The notes beneath the pieces were generated by a model, which did no database searches, was not told the DNA's origin, and saw only the letters and a program-made list of their open reading frames with translations. From Mycobacterium sp. E2733 (GTDB lineage: Bacteria > Actinomycetota > Actinomycetes > Mycobacteriales > Mycobacteriaceae), in assembly GCF_001667585.1 (NCBI RefSeq), contig NZ_LZJZ01000132.1, positions 1-46,862 on the forward strand: a DNA stretch of 46,862 bases, given 5' to 3'. The position numbers and the translations under genes are program-made. Below are positions 1-9,217 of the stretch, in pieces (the first letter of the stretch is position 1; every line of letters begins with the position of its first letter).

Positions 1-847
1 GGGGCGGCGGGGGGGGGCCCGCCCAGGGCTGGATGGACTCGGCCAGCGCCTTGGCCGCGCCTTTGTCGACGGGATCGTTTGCCGTCCCGAGCCACACCAC
101 GAACCAGCGTTGCGGCGGTCCGCCGTTCGGCGTGCTCCCCGCGGGCAGCCCGACCACGCCGGTCCAAATCTGGCCATTGGGCTTGGAGGCGTCGCTGAAC
201 TTGACCTCGTAATAGGACGCGCTGCCGGTGACGCCGTTGGCCCCGGTTAGCGGGGTGGTTTCCTGGTTGATTCGGGTGCCCGGATACGGCAGGAAGAACT
301 CACCCATGTCCGAGCCCAGCCGCACCGCGGCCTTGGAGTTGTTGGCTTCGGCACTGGCGTAAAGCTTTTGGTCCAAACGGCCCATCACGATGCGCGTGTC
401 GTTGGCGACCGGTGGTGGCTGGTCGGGCATCGGCGGCTGCCCCGTCGTCTTGCTCAGCAGCGCCGAGCCGTAGTCGAGGTGGGACGCGTCCGACTCCACC
501 CACCCAGGGGGAAGGACGTAGCTGAAACCGCCCACGGCGTTGGCGATCCGCCCGGCGTTCGGGTCAGCCGGTGGCGGGGGCGGCGGCGCGTTCGGGTCGA
601 CGGGCGGCGGTGGCGGTGGCACGGGCGCGTTGGGATCGACCGGTGCCGGAGGAGCGCCGGGCGCCGGAGCGGCCGCGGGAGCTGGGGCGGTCGGCGTTGC
701 CGGCGGCACCGGAGTCGGGACTTCCGGGTCGGCGTACGAGGTCGCCGGAAAAGCGATCGTGACGGCGCTGGCACTGGTCACCGTGGCTATCGCCAGCGTC
801 GCCCACAGGCCTTTGCGACGTGTCGAGTTGGGTTCCACCTGGTCCAT
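1..847 (-). CDS. apa: Alanine/proline-rich secreted glycoprotein Apa (3' end cut)
   Basis: Homologue of M. tuberculosis Apa (Rv1860, also ModD or the 45/47-kDa antigen), a secreted, mannosylated, fibronectin-binding protein. The frame opens with ATG at 847 and runs off the left edge. It starts MDQVEPNSTRRKG, followed by a hydrophobic signal segment and a cleavage region near SYADPE. Next comes a Pro/Ala/Thr-rich stretch (PTPVPPATPTAPAP, then repeated DPNAP units), the substrate type for O-mannosylation. The globular part begins near RIANAVGGFSYVLPPGW and matches Apa to the IQPWAG region just before the edge. The poly-G start of the window is the opposite strand of the C-terminal polyproline tail. 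It lies downstream of modC as in M. tuberculosis, but a 119-base gap suggests its own promoter. Identity is very secure; only the last residues and the stop are missing. Confidence 0.95.
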   Translation of the reverse strand, partial: MDQVEPNSTRRKGLWATLAIATVTSASAVTIAFPATSYADPEVPTPVPPATPTAPAPAAAPAPGAPPAPVDPNAPVPPPPPPVDPNAPPPPPPADPNAGRIANAVGGFSYVLPPGWVESDASHLDYGSALLSKTTGQPPMPDQPPPVANDTRIVMGRLDQKLYASAEANNSKAAVRLGSDMGEFFLPYPGTRINQETTPLTGANGVTGSASYYEVKFSDASKPNGQIWTGVVGLPAGSTPNGGPPQRWFVVWLGTANDPVDKGAAKALAESIQPWAGPPPPP

Positions 848-877
848 GGCGACGAACCTACCGTGTTACCGCTGTGA

Positions 878-893
878 CGCAAGGAGCCTTGCG
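878..893. promoter_or_regulatory. Inverted repeat upstream of apa
   Basis: CGCAAGG and CCTTGCG flank a two-base centre, 31 bases upstream of the apa start codon. The position suits an operator or promoter-proximal site. On the minus strand TTGCGT followed by TAGGTT 16 bases later could be the apa promoter. No known regulator is recognised. Confidence 0.3.
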
Positions 894-936
894 GACAATT
901 GCGATGCCGTTTTATTGATGTTGCCGATGTGCAACC

Positions 937-953
937 CACCGGGCAGCCCGGTG
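937..953 (-). terminator. Hairpin after modC
   Basis: CACCGG and CCGGTG pair around a five-base loop, 14 bases beyond the modC stop codon. No U tract follows, which is common for mycobacterial hairpins. It could separate the modBC transcript from apa. Confidence 0.35.
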
Positions 954-966
954 CTCAATTCCGCCC

Positions 967-2073
967 TCAGTGCGCCGCCGGATACAACGCCACCTCATGG
1001 GCTTTGACGGAGAACCACACCTGCTCTCCGGGCGCCAGCCGCAGCTCCGAGGCGGCGTCGACGGTGATCTCCGCGGCCAGGCCGGGGGCGCCGTCGGGTT
1101 GCTGCTCGCCGCGCACCAGCACCGCCGACCCGCGAATGTCCATCTCCGCCACCGTCACCTCGACGGTGTTCCGCGGGCTGCCGTGCGGCCGCTCCCGGTA
1201 AACCGCCACCGCCGTGGGCGGGAAGACCGCGATCGCGTTCCGTCCGGCAGCGAGTTCGTCGCCCCCTTGAAGAGTGGGGGCGGCGTGCCAGCGGGCCCCC
1301 GAGCGCGCGTCCAGCGAGGCGTCGGGCGCGACGGTCCCGTTGACCAGATTGATGCCGGCGATGCGCGCCCCGAAGTGGCTGCGCGGGGCCGTGAGCACAT
1401 CGGAGACCGGGCCGACCTCGGAGATCTTGCCGGCCTCCAGCACCAGCACCCGGTCGGCCAGGGTGAACACGTCGAGCAGGTCGTGCGTGACCAGCACGAC
1501 CGCGCAGCCGGTGCGGCCTACCGCGCGGCGCAACACCGCGCGGATTCCCGCGGCCGCGGCGACGTCGAGGCCCGTCAGCGGCTCGTCGAGCAGCAACACG
1601 TCGGGCTCGGCGGCAAGCGCCCGCGCGATCGCCACCCGCTGGGCCTGACCGCCGGACAGCTGGCGCGCCTTCCGGCCGGCCAGCGACTCGGCGTCCACCT
1701 CGCGCAACCAGCGCAGCGCCGTCGCCTTCTCCGCGGCCCGGGCCGGGCGGAGCCAGCCACGACGGCTGTGCGGCCCGAAGGCCACGTTGGTGGCAACGCT
1801 CATGTGCGGGAACAACAGCGGGTCCTGCAAGAGCAGGCCGACGCGGCGGTCGTGGGTCGCCACGTCCACCCCGGCCGCGGTGTCGGTCAGCACCCGATCC
1901 CCCAACCGCACGAATCCTCGATCCGGGCGTATCAGCCCGGCGATGACATGCAGCGCGGTCGACTTGCCCGCGCCGTTGGGTCCAAGGACTGCCAGCACTT
2001 CGCCCGCCGATACGGAGAACTCGACGTCCAGGGCGCGGTCCGCCACGACGGCGCGCAGGTGCAATTCGCTCAC
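967..2073 (-). CDS. modC: Molybdate ABC transporter ATP-binding protein ModC
   Basis: ATPase of the molybdate importer, acting at the cytoplasmic face of the membrane with ModB. The product is 368 residues, as expected for ModC. Walker A is GPNGAGKST, the signature is LSGGQAQR, Walker B is VLLLDEPL and the switch is LVTHD. The last 110 residues or so form the molybdate-binding TOBE/Mop region. Translation starts at GTG 2073 (SELHLRAVVADRALDV follows); this GTG overlaps the modB stop as GTGA, so the two are translationally coupled. The reading frame stays open upstream of 2073 through modB, but that stretch is out of frame with modB and not coding. Identity follows from motifs, length and order modB-modC-apa. 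Confidence 0.95.
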   Translation of the reverse strand: MSELHLRAVVADRALDVEFSVSAGEVLAVLGPNGAGKSTALHVIAGLIRPDRGFVRLGDRVLTDTAAGVDVATHDRRVGLLLQDPLLFPHMSVATNVAFGPHSRRGWLRPARAAEKATALRWLREVDAESLAGRKARQLSGGQAQRVAIARALAAEPDVLLLDEPLTGLDVAAAAGIRAVLRRAVGRTGCAVVLVTHDLLDVFTLADRVLVLEAGKISEVGPVSDVLTAPRSHFGARIAGINLVNGTVAPDASLDARSGARWHAAPTLQGGDELAAGRNAIAVFPPTAVAVYRERPHGSPRNTVEVTVAEMDIRGSAVLVRGEQQPDGAPGLAAEITVDAASELRLAPGEQVWFSVKAHEVALYPAAH

Positions 2074-2915
2074 GGCCCGGGCTGCCTCGCCTCGGTGCCG
2101 CTCAGCCGGCGGGCGCCCAAGCCCAACACCACCACTGCGGCCACGGCCACCAACAGGATCGACAACGCCACCGCCGCGTCGGCGTCGGTGACCCGCTGCA
2201 GGTAGATCTCCAGCGGCAACGTGCGGGTCACTCCTTGCCGCGACCCGGCGAACGTCAGCGTCGCGCCGAACTCCCCCAGCGAGCGGGCGAACGCCAGCAC
2301 CGTCCCCGACATCAGGCCGGGCAGCAGCAGCGGGAGGGTGACCCGCCACCAGATCGCGCTGGGACGCGCCCCCAGGGTCGCCGCGACGACCTCGAAGTCG
2401 GCGCCGGCGGTGCGCGCGGCCCCCTCCAGGGAGATGACCAGGAACGGCAGCGAGACGAACGTCTGCGCCAGCACGACCGCGGTGGTGCTGAACGCAATGC
2501 TGATGCCGGCGGCTTCGAGGTACCGGCCGAGCAATCCGAGCCGGCCGAACGCGTAGAGCAGCGCGATTCCGCCCACCACCGGCGGCAGCACCAACGGCAG
2601 CAGGATCAACGGCCGCAACAGCCGCACGGACCGCGCCGTGCTGCGGGCCAGCACCAACGCCATGGGCACGCCGAGCAACACGCACAGCAGGGTGCTGGCG
2701 GCGGCGGTCTTGAGGCTGAGCAACAGGGCCGTCCGAGAGGACGAGCTGGTGATCAGCGACCAGAAATTCGGCCAGTCGACCTTGATCGCGATGGCCAGCA
2801 ACGGCAGCACCACGAACACCATCCCCACCGCGGAGGGGATGTACACCCAGCGCGGCAGATCCGTGCGACGCTCGCCAGTACGTACACCCCCTAACCATGG
2901 TCGGGAGATAGACAC
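2070..2915 (-). CDS. modB: Molybdate ABC transporter permease ModB
   Basis: Membrane channel subunit of the molybdate importer. The protein of 281 residues has about six hydrophobic segments and the permease EAA loop (EGAARTAGADFEVVAATLG) that docks onto ModC. It ends with a GTGA overlap into modC. The most upstream in-frame start is GTG 2915, giving about 17 residues more than M. tuberculosis ModB ahead of TDLPRWVY; no better internal start was seen. Unlike in M. tuberculosis, modA is not immediately upstream: it lies 6.3 kb away beyond two cyclase-domain regulator genes, so modBC must be expressed from its own promoter in 2916-3118. Confidence 0.93.
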   Translation of the reverse strand: MSISRPWLGGVRTGERRTDLPRWVYIPSAVGMVFVVLPLLAIAIKVDWPNFWSLITSSSSRTALLLSLKTAAASTLLCVLLGVPMALVLARSTARSVRLLRPLILLPLVLPPVVGGIALLYAFGRLGLLGRYLEAAGISIAFSTTAVVLAQTFVSLPFLVISLEGAARTAGADFEVVAATLGARPSAIWWRVTLPLLLPGLMSGTVLAFARSLGEFGATLTFAGSRQGVTRTLPLEIYLQRVTDADAAVALSILLVAVAAVVVLGLGARRLSGTEARQPGP

Positions 2916-3000
2916 CGCCTCAACCTAGCGCTGCGCGAGCCGCGAATCGGGTATGAGTCCACCGATCCGATCCCGGTGTCACGCTCATTTTCGAGTCTTC

Positions 3001-3028
3001 CGCTGTGCCAGGCCGAATTGGCACAGCG
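3001..3028. promoter_or_regulatory. Perfect dyad between divergent modB and cyclase regulator
   Basis: CGCTGTGCCA and TGGCACAGCG are perfect 10-base inverted arms around an 8-base spacer. The dyad lies 86 bases upstream of the modB start and about 90 bases upstream of the divergent regulator gene. The size and spacing suit a dimeric helix-turn-helix repressor. The binding protein is unknown. Confidence 0.5.
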
Positions 3029-3033
3029 AAAGA

Positions 3034-3043
3034 TTTCGCGAAA
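3034..3043. promoter_or_regulatory. Short palindrome TTTCGCGAAA
   Basis: A perfect 10-base palindrome six bases from the larger dyad at 3001-3028, in the same divergent promoter region. It may be part of the same operator. Alone it is weak evidence. Confidence 0.25.
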
Positions 3044-3118
3044 GAGGACATCCGAGAGTGTTGAAAGTCCGTCGCGGTTTGCTAGGTGGCAGTGGGCTCG
3101 GTGTGACATCCTTTGCGG

Positions 3119-5791
3119 GTGTCCGCAGGGCGCCCGCCTGCTGGGGTTGTGACGTTTCTGTTCACCGATATTGAGGATTCGACCCGTCGGTGGGAGAAGG
3201 ACGCGGATTTGATGCGGAAAGCCCTTGCCGCACATGACAAGGTGTTGCGTTCGGCGATCCAGGGGCACGGCGGTTTCATGTTCAAGCACACCGGTGACGG
3301 CGTGTGCGCCGCGTTCGCCTCGCCACGCTCGGCGGTGGATGCCGCGGTGGTCGCGCAGCGCAGACTTGAGTTGCCGGTCCGGATGGGGCTGGCGACCGGT
3401 GAGGCCGAGCTGCGGGACGGCGACTACTTCGGCACGGCGCTGAACCGCGCGGCGCGGGTGATGGCGGCCGGTCACGGCGGGCAGATCCTGTTGGCCGACT
3501 CGACGGCGGGTCTGCTCAGCGGAGTCGACCTCGTCAATCTCGGGCCGCGAAGGTTGCGCGGCGTGCCGATGCCGGTCGGTGTGTTCCAGCTTCGGGCAGC
3601 CGGCCTGCGAACCGAGTTTGCGCCGCTACGAGGGCTCGATACGACTTCAGGGAATTTGCGGCCGGCGAGCACCAGCTTGATCGGACGTGAGCTCGAGGTC
3701 ACCGAGATCGAAGCGGCGCTCAAGGCGTATCGGTTGGTGACGCTGACGGGGGTGGGCGGGGTCGGCAAGACCCGCCTGGCGGTCGAGGTCGCTGGTCGGC
3801 TCGCCGACGAGTTTCCCGATGGCGTCTGGCTTTTCGAGCTGGCGGCGGTCACCGATCCGGCGGCGGTACCCGACGCGGTTGCCGCGGTGCTGGGCATCAC
3901 CCAGCAGCCGGGCAAGAAGGTCAGTCAGTCGCTGGCCGCCGCGCTGGAGGGCCGCGTACGGTTGCTGGTGATCGACAACTGCGAGCATGTTCTCGACGCT
4001 ATTGCCGACCTGATCGAGGCCATCCTTGCGTACTCGGCGACCGTACGAATCCTCGCCACCAGTCGCGAGGGACTCGGAGTCTCCGACGAGCGGGTGTGGC
4101 CGGTGCGACCTCTGGACGCCGCAGCGGGAATCGACTCCGCGGCGGTGACCTTGTTCGTCGAACGCGCCCAAGGCATTGCGTCGGGGTTCTCGATCGTCAA
4201 CGGCGGTGAGGCCGCCGCAGTCACCGAGATCTGTCAGCGCCTTGACGGGATTCCGTTAGCCATCGAACTGGCGGCCTCCCGGATGGCGTCGATGACGGCC
4301 AGCGAGGTCCGCGATCGTCTCGACCACCGCTTCCGGCTGCTGGTCGGCTCGCGGCGTGGCCTGGAACGCCACCACACGCTGCGCCACGCCGTGGCCTGGT
4401 CCTACGACCTTCTCGACGACACCGAAAAGACCGTGTTGGACCGCTGTTCGGTCTTTGCAGGCGGATTCGACCTCCAAAGTGCCTGCGCGGTAGCCGGATC
4501 AGATGACTTCGACGAGTACGCCATCCTCGAGGTGCTCGACGCTCTGGTGCGCAAGTCACTGCTGATTGCCGACAGATCTTCAGGGCGGACTCGGTTTTCG
4601 ATGCTGGAGACTATTCGTCAGTTCGCCGAGGAACAACTTGTTGCCGGCGGTGCGTCCACCGAGGTCCGGGCCGCCCACTCGCGGTACTTCGCCGGACGGG
4701 AAGCCGACGTCATGGCCCTGTGGGACAGCCCGCGCCAGCGCGAGGCGTACGAGTGGCTCACGGTCGAGATGGCCAACCTGCGTACCGCCTTTCGGTGGTC
4801 CACAGAGCACAACGACCTGGACGCGGGCGCCGCCATCGCGGCGTACGCAGCGTTGCTCGGCCCCTTTCTCGAAAACTATGAACCCATCACCTGGGCCGAG
4901 GAGTTGATCGAGCCCGCCCGCGCCGTCGACCATCCTCGACTCGCCGCCTTATGCGTCGGTGCATCGCTGTGCGTTCTCGTCGGGCGCTCCGAAGAGGCTG
5001 TGCACTATAGCGAGGTCGGCCAGACAGTCATCGCCGCTGCGAGCGACAAGGTGTCGTACTTCGGCGAGGGCTGGCTCGGCAGCGCTTATTTGTTCGTCGG
5101 CCAGCCCGCACGGTATGTCGAGCTGTGCCGCGCCCAGCTGAGGCGCACTGGTGACGCCAACACCATGGCCAGGGCGAACCTGGTGTTCGCTCTGGCCGTC
5201 TCCGGTTCGGCTGACGAGGCGTTGGTAACCGCCAACAGCCTCATCGATACCGTCGAAGCTGTCGGCAATCCTTGGGTGGTTTCATACGTACTTTTCGTGT
5301 GCGGGTACGCCTTCCGCGAATCGGATCCAGGCCGCGCACTGCAGGCGTTGCGGCGCGTGGTGCACATCGCGCAGGACAGCGGCAACCGATTTTTCGAGAC
5401 ACAACTGGGGTACTGGCTGTGCGGACTCGAAGCCGAACAAGGCGACCCGATGGCGGCTTTGAATCGCCTCGATGCGGCCATACGCAATAACCACGAGTCG
5501 GGCAACATCGGCATGTTGCCCAACCCGCTCGGTATCTTGGCATTTGTTCTCGACCGGGTCGGACGCTACGAACCAGCGGCCACCATCGCCGGCTTCGCAG
5601 CGGTCCATCCCATGGCCGCGGTGACCTTACCCGAACTCGCAGCATTCAAATCGCACTTGCGCGAGGTCCTCGGCGACCAAACCTACGAATCTCTCGCCCG
5701 CACGGGCGAAACGATGACCATTACCGCCATGGTGACGTACGCCTATGACCAAATCGACCAGGCCCGAACGGAACTCGAACACTCGAGCTGA
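3119..5791 (+). CDS. Class III adenylate cyclase / NB-ARC ATPase / TPR regulator
   Basis: A soluble multidomain signalling protein of 890 residues. Residues 10-160 are a class III cyclase domain with metal aspartates D17 and D60, adenine-selecting K56 and D102, and transition-state N109 and R113 all in place, so cyclic AMP synthesis is plausible. An NB-ARC/AAA-type ATPase follows (P-loop GVGGVGKT at 211-218, LLVIDNCEH, ATSREGLGV, GIPLAIELAA). The rest is helical, TPR-like. Unlike the related Rv0386 family it has no C-terminal LuxR helix-turn-helix. The chosen start is GTG 3119; TTG 3113 would add two residues, and neither has a clear ribosome site. It converges with the next cyclase gene, 36 bases away. 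Its input signal and partner are unknown. Confidence 0.85.
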   Translation: MSAGRPPAGVVTFLFTDIEDSTRRWEKDADLMRKALAAHDKVLRSAIQGHGGFMFKHTGDGVCAAFASPRSAVDAAVVAQRRLELPVRMGLATGEAELRDGDYFGTALNRAARVMAAGHGGQILLADSTAGLLSGVDLVNLGPRRLRGVPMPVGVFQLRAAGLRTEFAPLRGLDTTSGNLRPASTSLIGRELEVTEIEAALKAYRLVTLTGVGGVGKTRLAVEVAGRLADEFPDGVWLFELAAVTDPAAVPDAVAAVLGITQQPGKKVSQSLAAALEGRVRLLVIDNCEHVLDAIADLIEAILAYSATVRILATSREGLGVSDERVWPVRPLDAAAGIDSAAVTLFVERAQGIASGFSIVNGGEAAAVTEICQRLDGIPLAIELAASRMASMTASEVRDRLDHRFRLLVGSRRGLERHHTLRHAVAWSYDLLDDTEKTVLDRCSVFAGGFDLQSACAVAGSDDFDEYAILEVLDALVRKSLLIADRSSGRTRFSMLETIRQFAEEQLVAGGASTEVRAAHSRYFAGREADVMALWDSPRQREAYEWLTVEMANLRTAFRWSTEHNDLDAGAAIAAYAALLGPFLENYEPITWAEELIEPARAVDHPRLAALCVGASLCVLVGRSEEAVHYSEVGQTVIAAASDKVSYFGEGWLGSAYLFVGQPARYVELCRAQLRRTGDANTMARANLVFALAVSGSADEALVTANSLIDTVEAVGNPWVVSYVLFVCGYAFRESDPGRALQALRRVVHIAQDSGNRFFETQLGYWLCGLEAEQGDPMAALNRLDAAIRNNHESGNIGMLPNPLGILAFVLDRVGRYEPAATIAGFAAVHPMAAVTLPELAAFKSHLREVLGDQTYESLARTGETMTITAMVTYAYDQIDQARTELEHSS

Positions 5792-5827
5792 ATGCCGCTC
5801 ATGAGCGAACATGGATTACGTGCGCGC

Positions 5828-8800
5828 TCAGGCGTGGCGGGAAGCCTCCTGTGCGAGTTGCGTGCGTGAGCTCAGCGCGAGTTTGGTGTAGATGTGGGTC
5901 AGGTGGGTTTGGACGGTACGCGGTGAGACGAAAAGCCGTGCGGCGATGTCCTTGTTGGCGAGTCCTTCGCTCACCAGTCGCACCACGTCGCGTTCGGTTG
6001 GGGTGAGTGATGCCCAGCCACTGGTCGGGCGTTTGCGTTCACCGCGGCCACGTTGGGCGTAGGCGACGGCCTCCTCGGTGGACATGGCCGCGCCCTCGGC
6101 CCAAGCAGCGCCAAAGTCGTTCTCGCCCAAGGCTTCTCGCAGCGCATTCGCCGAGGCTTCGTAGCCGCCGTCCCAGACCTTGAAGCGGACCCCGCCCCTG
6201 CGTTGACGAATGCCGTGTGCGGCGCCGAACAGCCGTGTCGCCTCGCGGTGGCTGTCAGCCTCGCCGGCCAAACTGCCCAGGCATTCCAGGATGTCGGGAA
6301 TGTGCAGGTGAGCCTCGACTTCGGTCGTACACGCGAGCGCGTCGTGGGCGTCGCGTGCGCCTTGATCTGGCTCCCCCTGTGCAATCGCCACACGTGCGCG
6401 CGTCAACAGCGCTTGCGACAGGTAAAAGCCCGTCGTGCTCGAGACCGCCTCGTCGGCTCCGCGGCGGGCCGCGAGCAGATCCCCGCTCAACAGTGCGGCC
6501 TCCACACGGAAGACTCGTTGCATCGCCGCCGTCTGGGGCAGGCCGGTCAGGTACGGCCCGGCCTCGGCCGCGTTCCGCAGCATCGCAGCATCCCCGGCGG
6601 CCAGGGCCGCGATTGCCAACGCCACGTAGCCGGTGCCCGCGTAGATCCCGCCGAGCTCGGCGGCGGCCTCGATGGCCGCCTCGGCGGAAGCGCGGGCCGC
6701 CGCCGCGTCACCCTGAAAGGCCAGCCCGGCGCTCAGGTACGCGAGGCTAGCTGCCTCAATGATCCCATCGCGAGCTGCCTGGGCCTCCGCCGCCAGCTCA
6801 CCGAATTGTGCGACGGCACCGGCCAGGTCGCCCTGATAAGCCTGTGCCACGCCGAGGCACCAGCGGCAATAGCGCGAGGCGAAACGGTCACCGGTCGCCT
6901 CGGCCATGTCGCGGCCCTCTTCCGCGGCCGCGCGCGTCGCGATCGGGTCACCGGCGACGCTCGCCGCCATCGCCTGGTGGGCGAGGATCTGGCCGAGGCG
7001 CCATCGATCATCCAAGGCACGGGCCAAGCCGATGGCCTCGGCGAAGTACGTCCGGGACAGCTCAAAATGCGTGCGGAAGGCGGCGATCACGCCGCAGGCG
7101 GTCAGCGCCCGCGCCAGCAGGGCCGGGTCATCGACCTCGCGCGCGATCGCCAGGGCCTGCTGAGCCTGATCCAGGCTTTCGGCGTCACCCATCCGGATCG
7201 CGAGCATGGCCCTGTCGGCCAGCGCCCGCGCCCGCACCGCGGGTGCCACCACGGACTGTTGCGCGGCGAGATCGGCCAGGGCGGCGTCAAAGCCGGCCAG
7301 CCCTTCCCTGATGCGGCCCCGCGCTTCCCACAGCGGCTGCAGCGACGAGGTTACCGTTAGCGCGAGCTCGACGTCGAAGTTTTCCCGGCTCCACAAAAAC
7401 GCGGCGCGCAGGTTGGCGATCTCGGTTTCGACCTGCTCGATTCGCTGTTCGTAATCAGGGTCTGCCGGCGCGTCGAGCAGGGCGGCGAGCGCCGTGTAGT
7501 GATCGCGGTGACGCGACCGGATGGCGTCGGCTTCGCCGGACTCGGCGAGCTTCTCCAGCGCGTACTGGCGCACGGTTTCCAACAGCCGGTAGCGCGTACG
7601 ACCTCCGCTGTTCTCGGCGACCACCAGCGACTTGTCGACCAGCAGACTGAGCAGGTCCAGGACCTGATACCGCTCCACATCGCCACCACCGGCGACGGCG
7701 CGGGCTGCGTCCAGATCGAACCCGCCGAGGAACACCGAGAGCCGGCGAAACACGACCCGCTCGGGTTCGGTCAGCAGAGCATGCGACCAGTCCACCGAGG
7801 CGCGCAACGTCTGCTGGCGAAGCACCGCGTTGCGCGCACCACCGGTCAGGAGCCGGAACCGGTCACGCAGACCTTCGAGAATCTCGGTCACCGACAGCGC
7901 CCGCACCCGGGCCGCCGCCAGCTCGATCGCCAGGGGCATCCCGTCCAGGCGCCGACAAATCTCACCCACGGCTGGGGCGTTCTTGTCGTCGACGGCGAAA
8001 TCTGGGCGAGCACGGCGGGCCCGGTCGACGAACAACTCGATCGCCTCGTCGGCCAACGACAGCGACGGCACCCGCCAGCTCACTTCGCCCGCAACGCCAA
8101 TCGGCTCACGACTCGTGGCCAGCAGCGTCAGCCCCGGCGCGGCACCGAGGAGCGCGACGACCAGCTCCGCGCTCGCGTCGAGCAGGTGTTCGCAGTTGTC
8201 CAGCACAACCAGCATCTGGCGGTCGCGAACAAACCGCAGCAACGTGTCCATCGTGGAGCGGCCGGGCTGATCGGACAGACCGAACGCACGGGCCACCGCG
8301 ACCGCCACCACACCGGGATGGGTGACCGGCGCCAGATCGACGCACCACACACCGTCACCGAACTCCGCGGCGATGCGTCCCGCCATTTCAACGGCGAGAC
8401 GGGTCTTGCCGGCGCCGCCGGCACCGATCAGGGTCACCAGCCGGTTGTCGACGAGCAGCTTCTCCAAGTCAGTCATCTGTGCGCCGCGGCCGACAAAGCT
8501 GGTGAGCTGCACCGGAAAATTCGAGGCAGCGGATTTTGCGGTACGCAGCGGGGGAAAGTCGTTGCGCAGGTCGGGATGGCATAGCTGAACCACCCGCTCG
8601 GGCCGCGGTAGATCCCGTAGCGGGTGACTACCCAGGTCCGTCAGCCACGCGCCGGGCGGGAGCCGGTCGACCACCAGGTCCTCGGTCGCGCCTGACAAAA
8701 CGGTCTGGCCGCCGTGGGCCAGATCGCGCAGCCGCGCGGAGCGGTTGATGGTCGGTCCCGCGTAGTTGCCCTCGTCGCGGAGCTGCACTTCGCCGGTGTG

Positions 8801-9082
8801 AACGCCGATCCGTAGCCGGATCGGCGCCAGTGGTGCCCTTTGCAACTCCAGCGCACAGGTCACGGCGTCAGAAGCGCGGGCAAACGCCGCCACAAAGCTG
8901 TCGCCCTCGCCCTGTTCCACCGGCCGCACTCCGCGATGGGCGGCGATAACCTCGGAGACGGTTTTGTTGAAGCGCACGAGGGCGGCGCCCATTTCCTCGG
9001 GTTGGGTCTCCCACAGTCGCGTGGAACCCTCGACGTCAGCCAAAAGCAGCGTCGCCATGCCCGTCGGCAAGACCGCATTCAC
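5828..9082 (-). CDS. Rv0386-type adenylate cyclase / NB-ARC / LuxR regulator
   Basis: Multidomain regulator of 1084 residues, the length of M. tuberculosis Rv0386. Residues 5-170 are a class III cyclase domain with metal aspartates D16 and D61, N113 and R117, but Q57 and N106 where adenine-selecting Lys and Asp normally sit. The same Gln/Asn pair at the same numbers is reported for Rv0386, an active but unusual cyclase. Then come an NB-ARC ATPase (IGAGGAGKTRLA, VVLDNCEHLLD), a long TPR-like region and a C-terminal LuxR-type DNA-binding domain (LTPTERDVVRLVSEGLANKDIAARL). GTG 9082 was chosen because GGAG lies 10 bases upstream and the numbering agrees with Rv0386; TTG 9106 would add eight residues. 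It follows modA by 135 bases on the same strand and might be co-transcribed with it. Confidence 0.88.
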   Translation of the reverse strand: MNAVLPTGMATLLLADVEGSTRLWETQPEEMGAALVRFNKTVSEVIAAHRGVRPVEQGEGDSFVAAFARASDAVTCALELQRAPLAPIRLRIGVHTGEVQLRDEGNYAGPTINRSARLRDLAHGGQTVLSGATEDLVVDRLPPGAWLTDLGSHPLRDLPRPERVVQLCHPDLRNDFPPLRTAKSAASNFPVQLTSFVGRGAQMTDLEKLLVDNRLVTLIGAGGAGKTRLAVEMAGRIAAEFGDGVWCVDLAPVTHPGVVAVAVARAFGLSDQPGRSTMDTLLRFVRDRQMLVVLDNCEHLLDASAELVVALLGAAPGLTLLATSREPIGVAGEVSWRVPSLSLADEAIELFVDRARRARPDFAVDDKNAPAVGEICRRLDGMPLAIELAAARVRALSVTEILEGLRDRFRLLTGGARNAVLRQQTLRASVDWSHALLTEPERVVFRRLSVFLGGFDLDAARAVAGGGDVERYQVLDLLSLLVDKSLVVAENSGGRTRYRLLETVRQYALEKLAESGEADAIRSRHRDHYTALAALLDAPADPDYEQRIEQVETEIANLRAAFLWSRENFDVELALTVTSSLQPLWEARGRIREGLAGFDAALADLAAQQSVVAPAVRARALADRAMLAIRMGDAESLDQAQQALAIAREVDDPALLARALTACGVIAAFRTHFELSRTYFAEAIGLARALDDRWRLGQILAHQAMAASVAGDPIATRAAAEEGRDMAEATGDRFASRYCRWCLGVAQAYQGDLAGAVAQFGELAAEAQAARDGIIEAASLAYLSAGLAFQGDAAAARASAEAAIEAAAELGGIYAGTGYVALAIAALAAGDAAMLRNAAEAGPYLTGLPQTAAMQRVFRVEAALLSGDLLAARRGADEAVSSTTGFYLSQALLTRARVAIAQGEPDQGARDAHDALACTTEVEAHLHIPDILECLGSLAGEADSHREATRLFGAAHGIRQRRGGVRFKVWDGGYEASANALREALGENDFGAAWAEGAAMSTEEAVAYAQRGRGERKRPTSGWASLTPTERDVVRLVSEGLANKDIAARLFVSPRTVQTHLTHIYTKLALSSRTQLAQEASRHA

Positions 9083-9217
9083 GCCGTATTTACTCCAGTC
9101 GAACAACGGTGTCAGCTAATGCTAGCCAGCATCCGCTGACTTCATAGGATTCTCTTGCAACGAGGCGTAATCGCGCGCGACCGCGTATCCGTCGCAGTTG
9201 CGTGGGGCGGTGCCCTG

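Noticed and set aside
1..20. Poly-G stretch at the start of the window
   Set aside because: It is the reverse strand of the proline codons in the C-terminal tail of Apa, not a G-quadruplex candidate on good grounds.
967..2898. One long frame of 643 codons covering modC and modB on the minus strand
   Set aside because: Only the part from 2073 down has ModC homology. The upstream part is out of frame with the clear ModB permease and is a high-GC shadow.
5796..5807. Palindrome CGCTCATGAGCG between the two convergent cyclase genes
   Set aside because: The possible stem is only four bases with a four-base loop, too weak to call a terminator.
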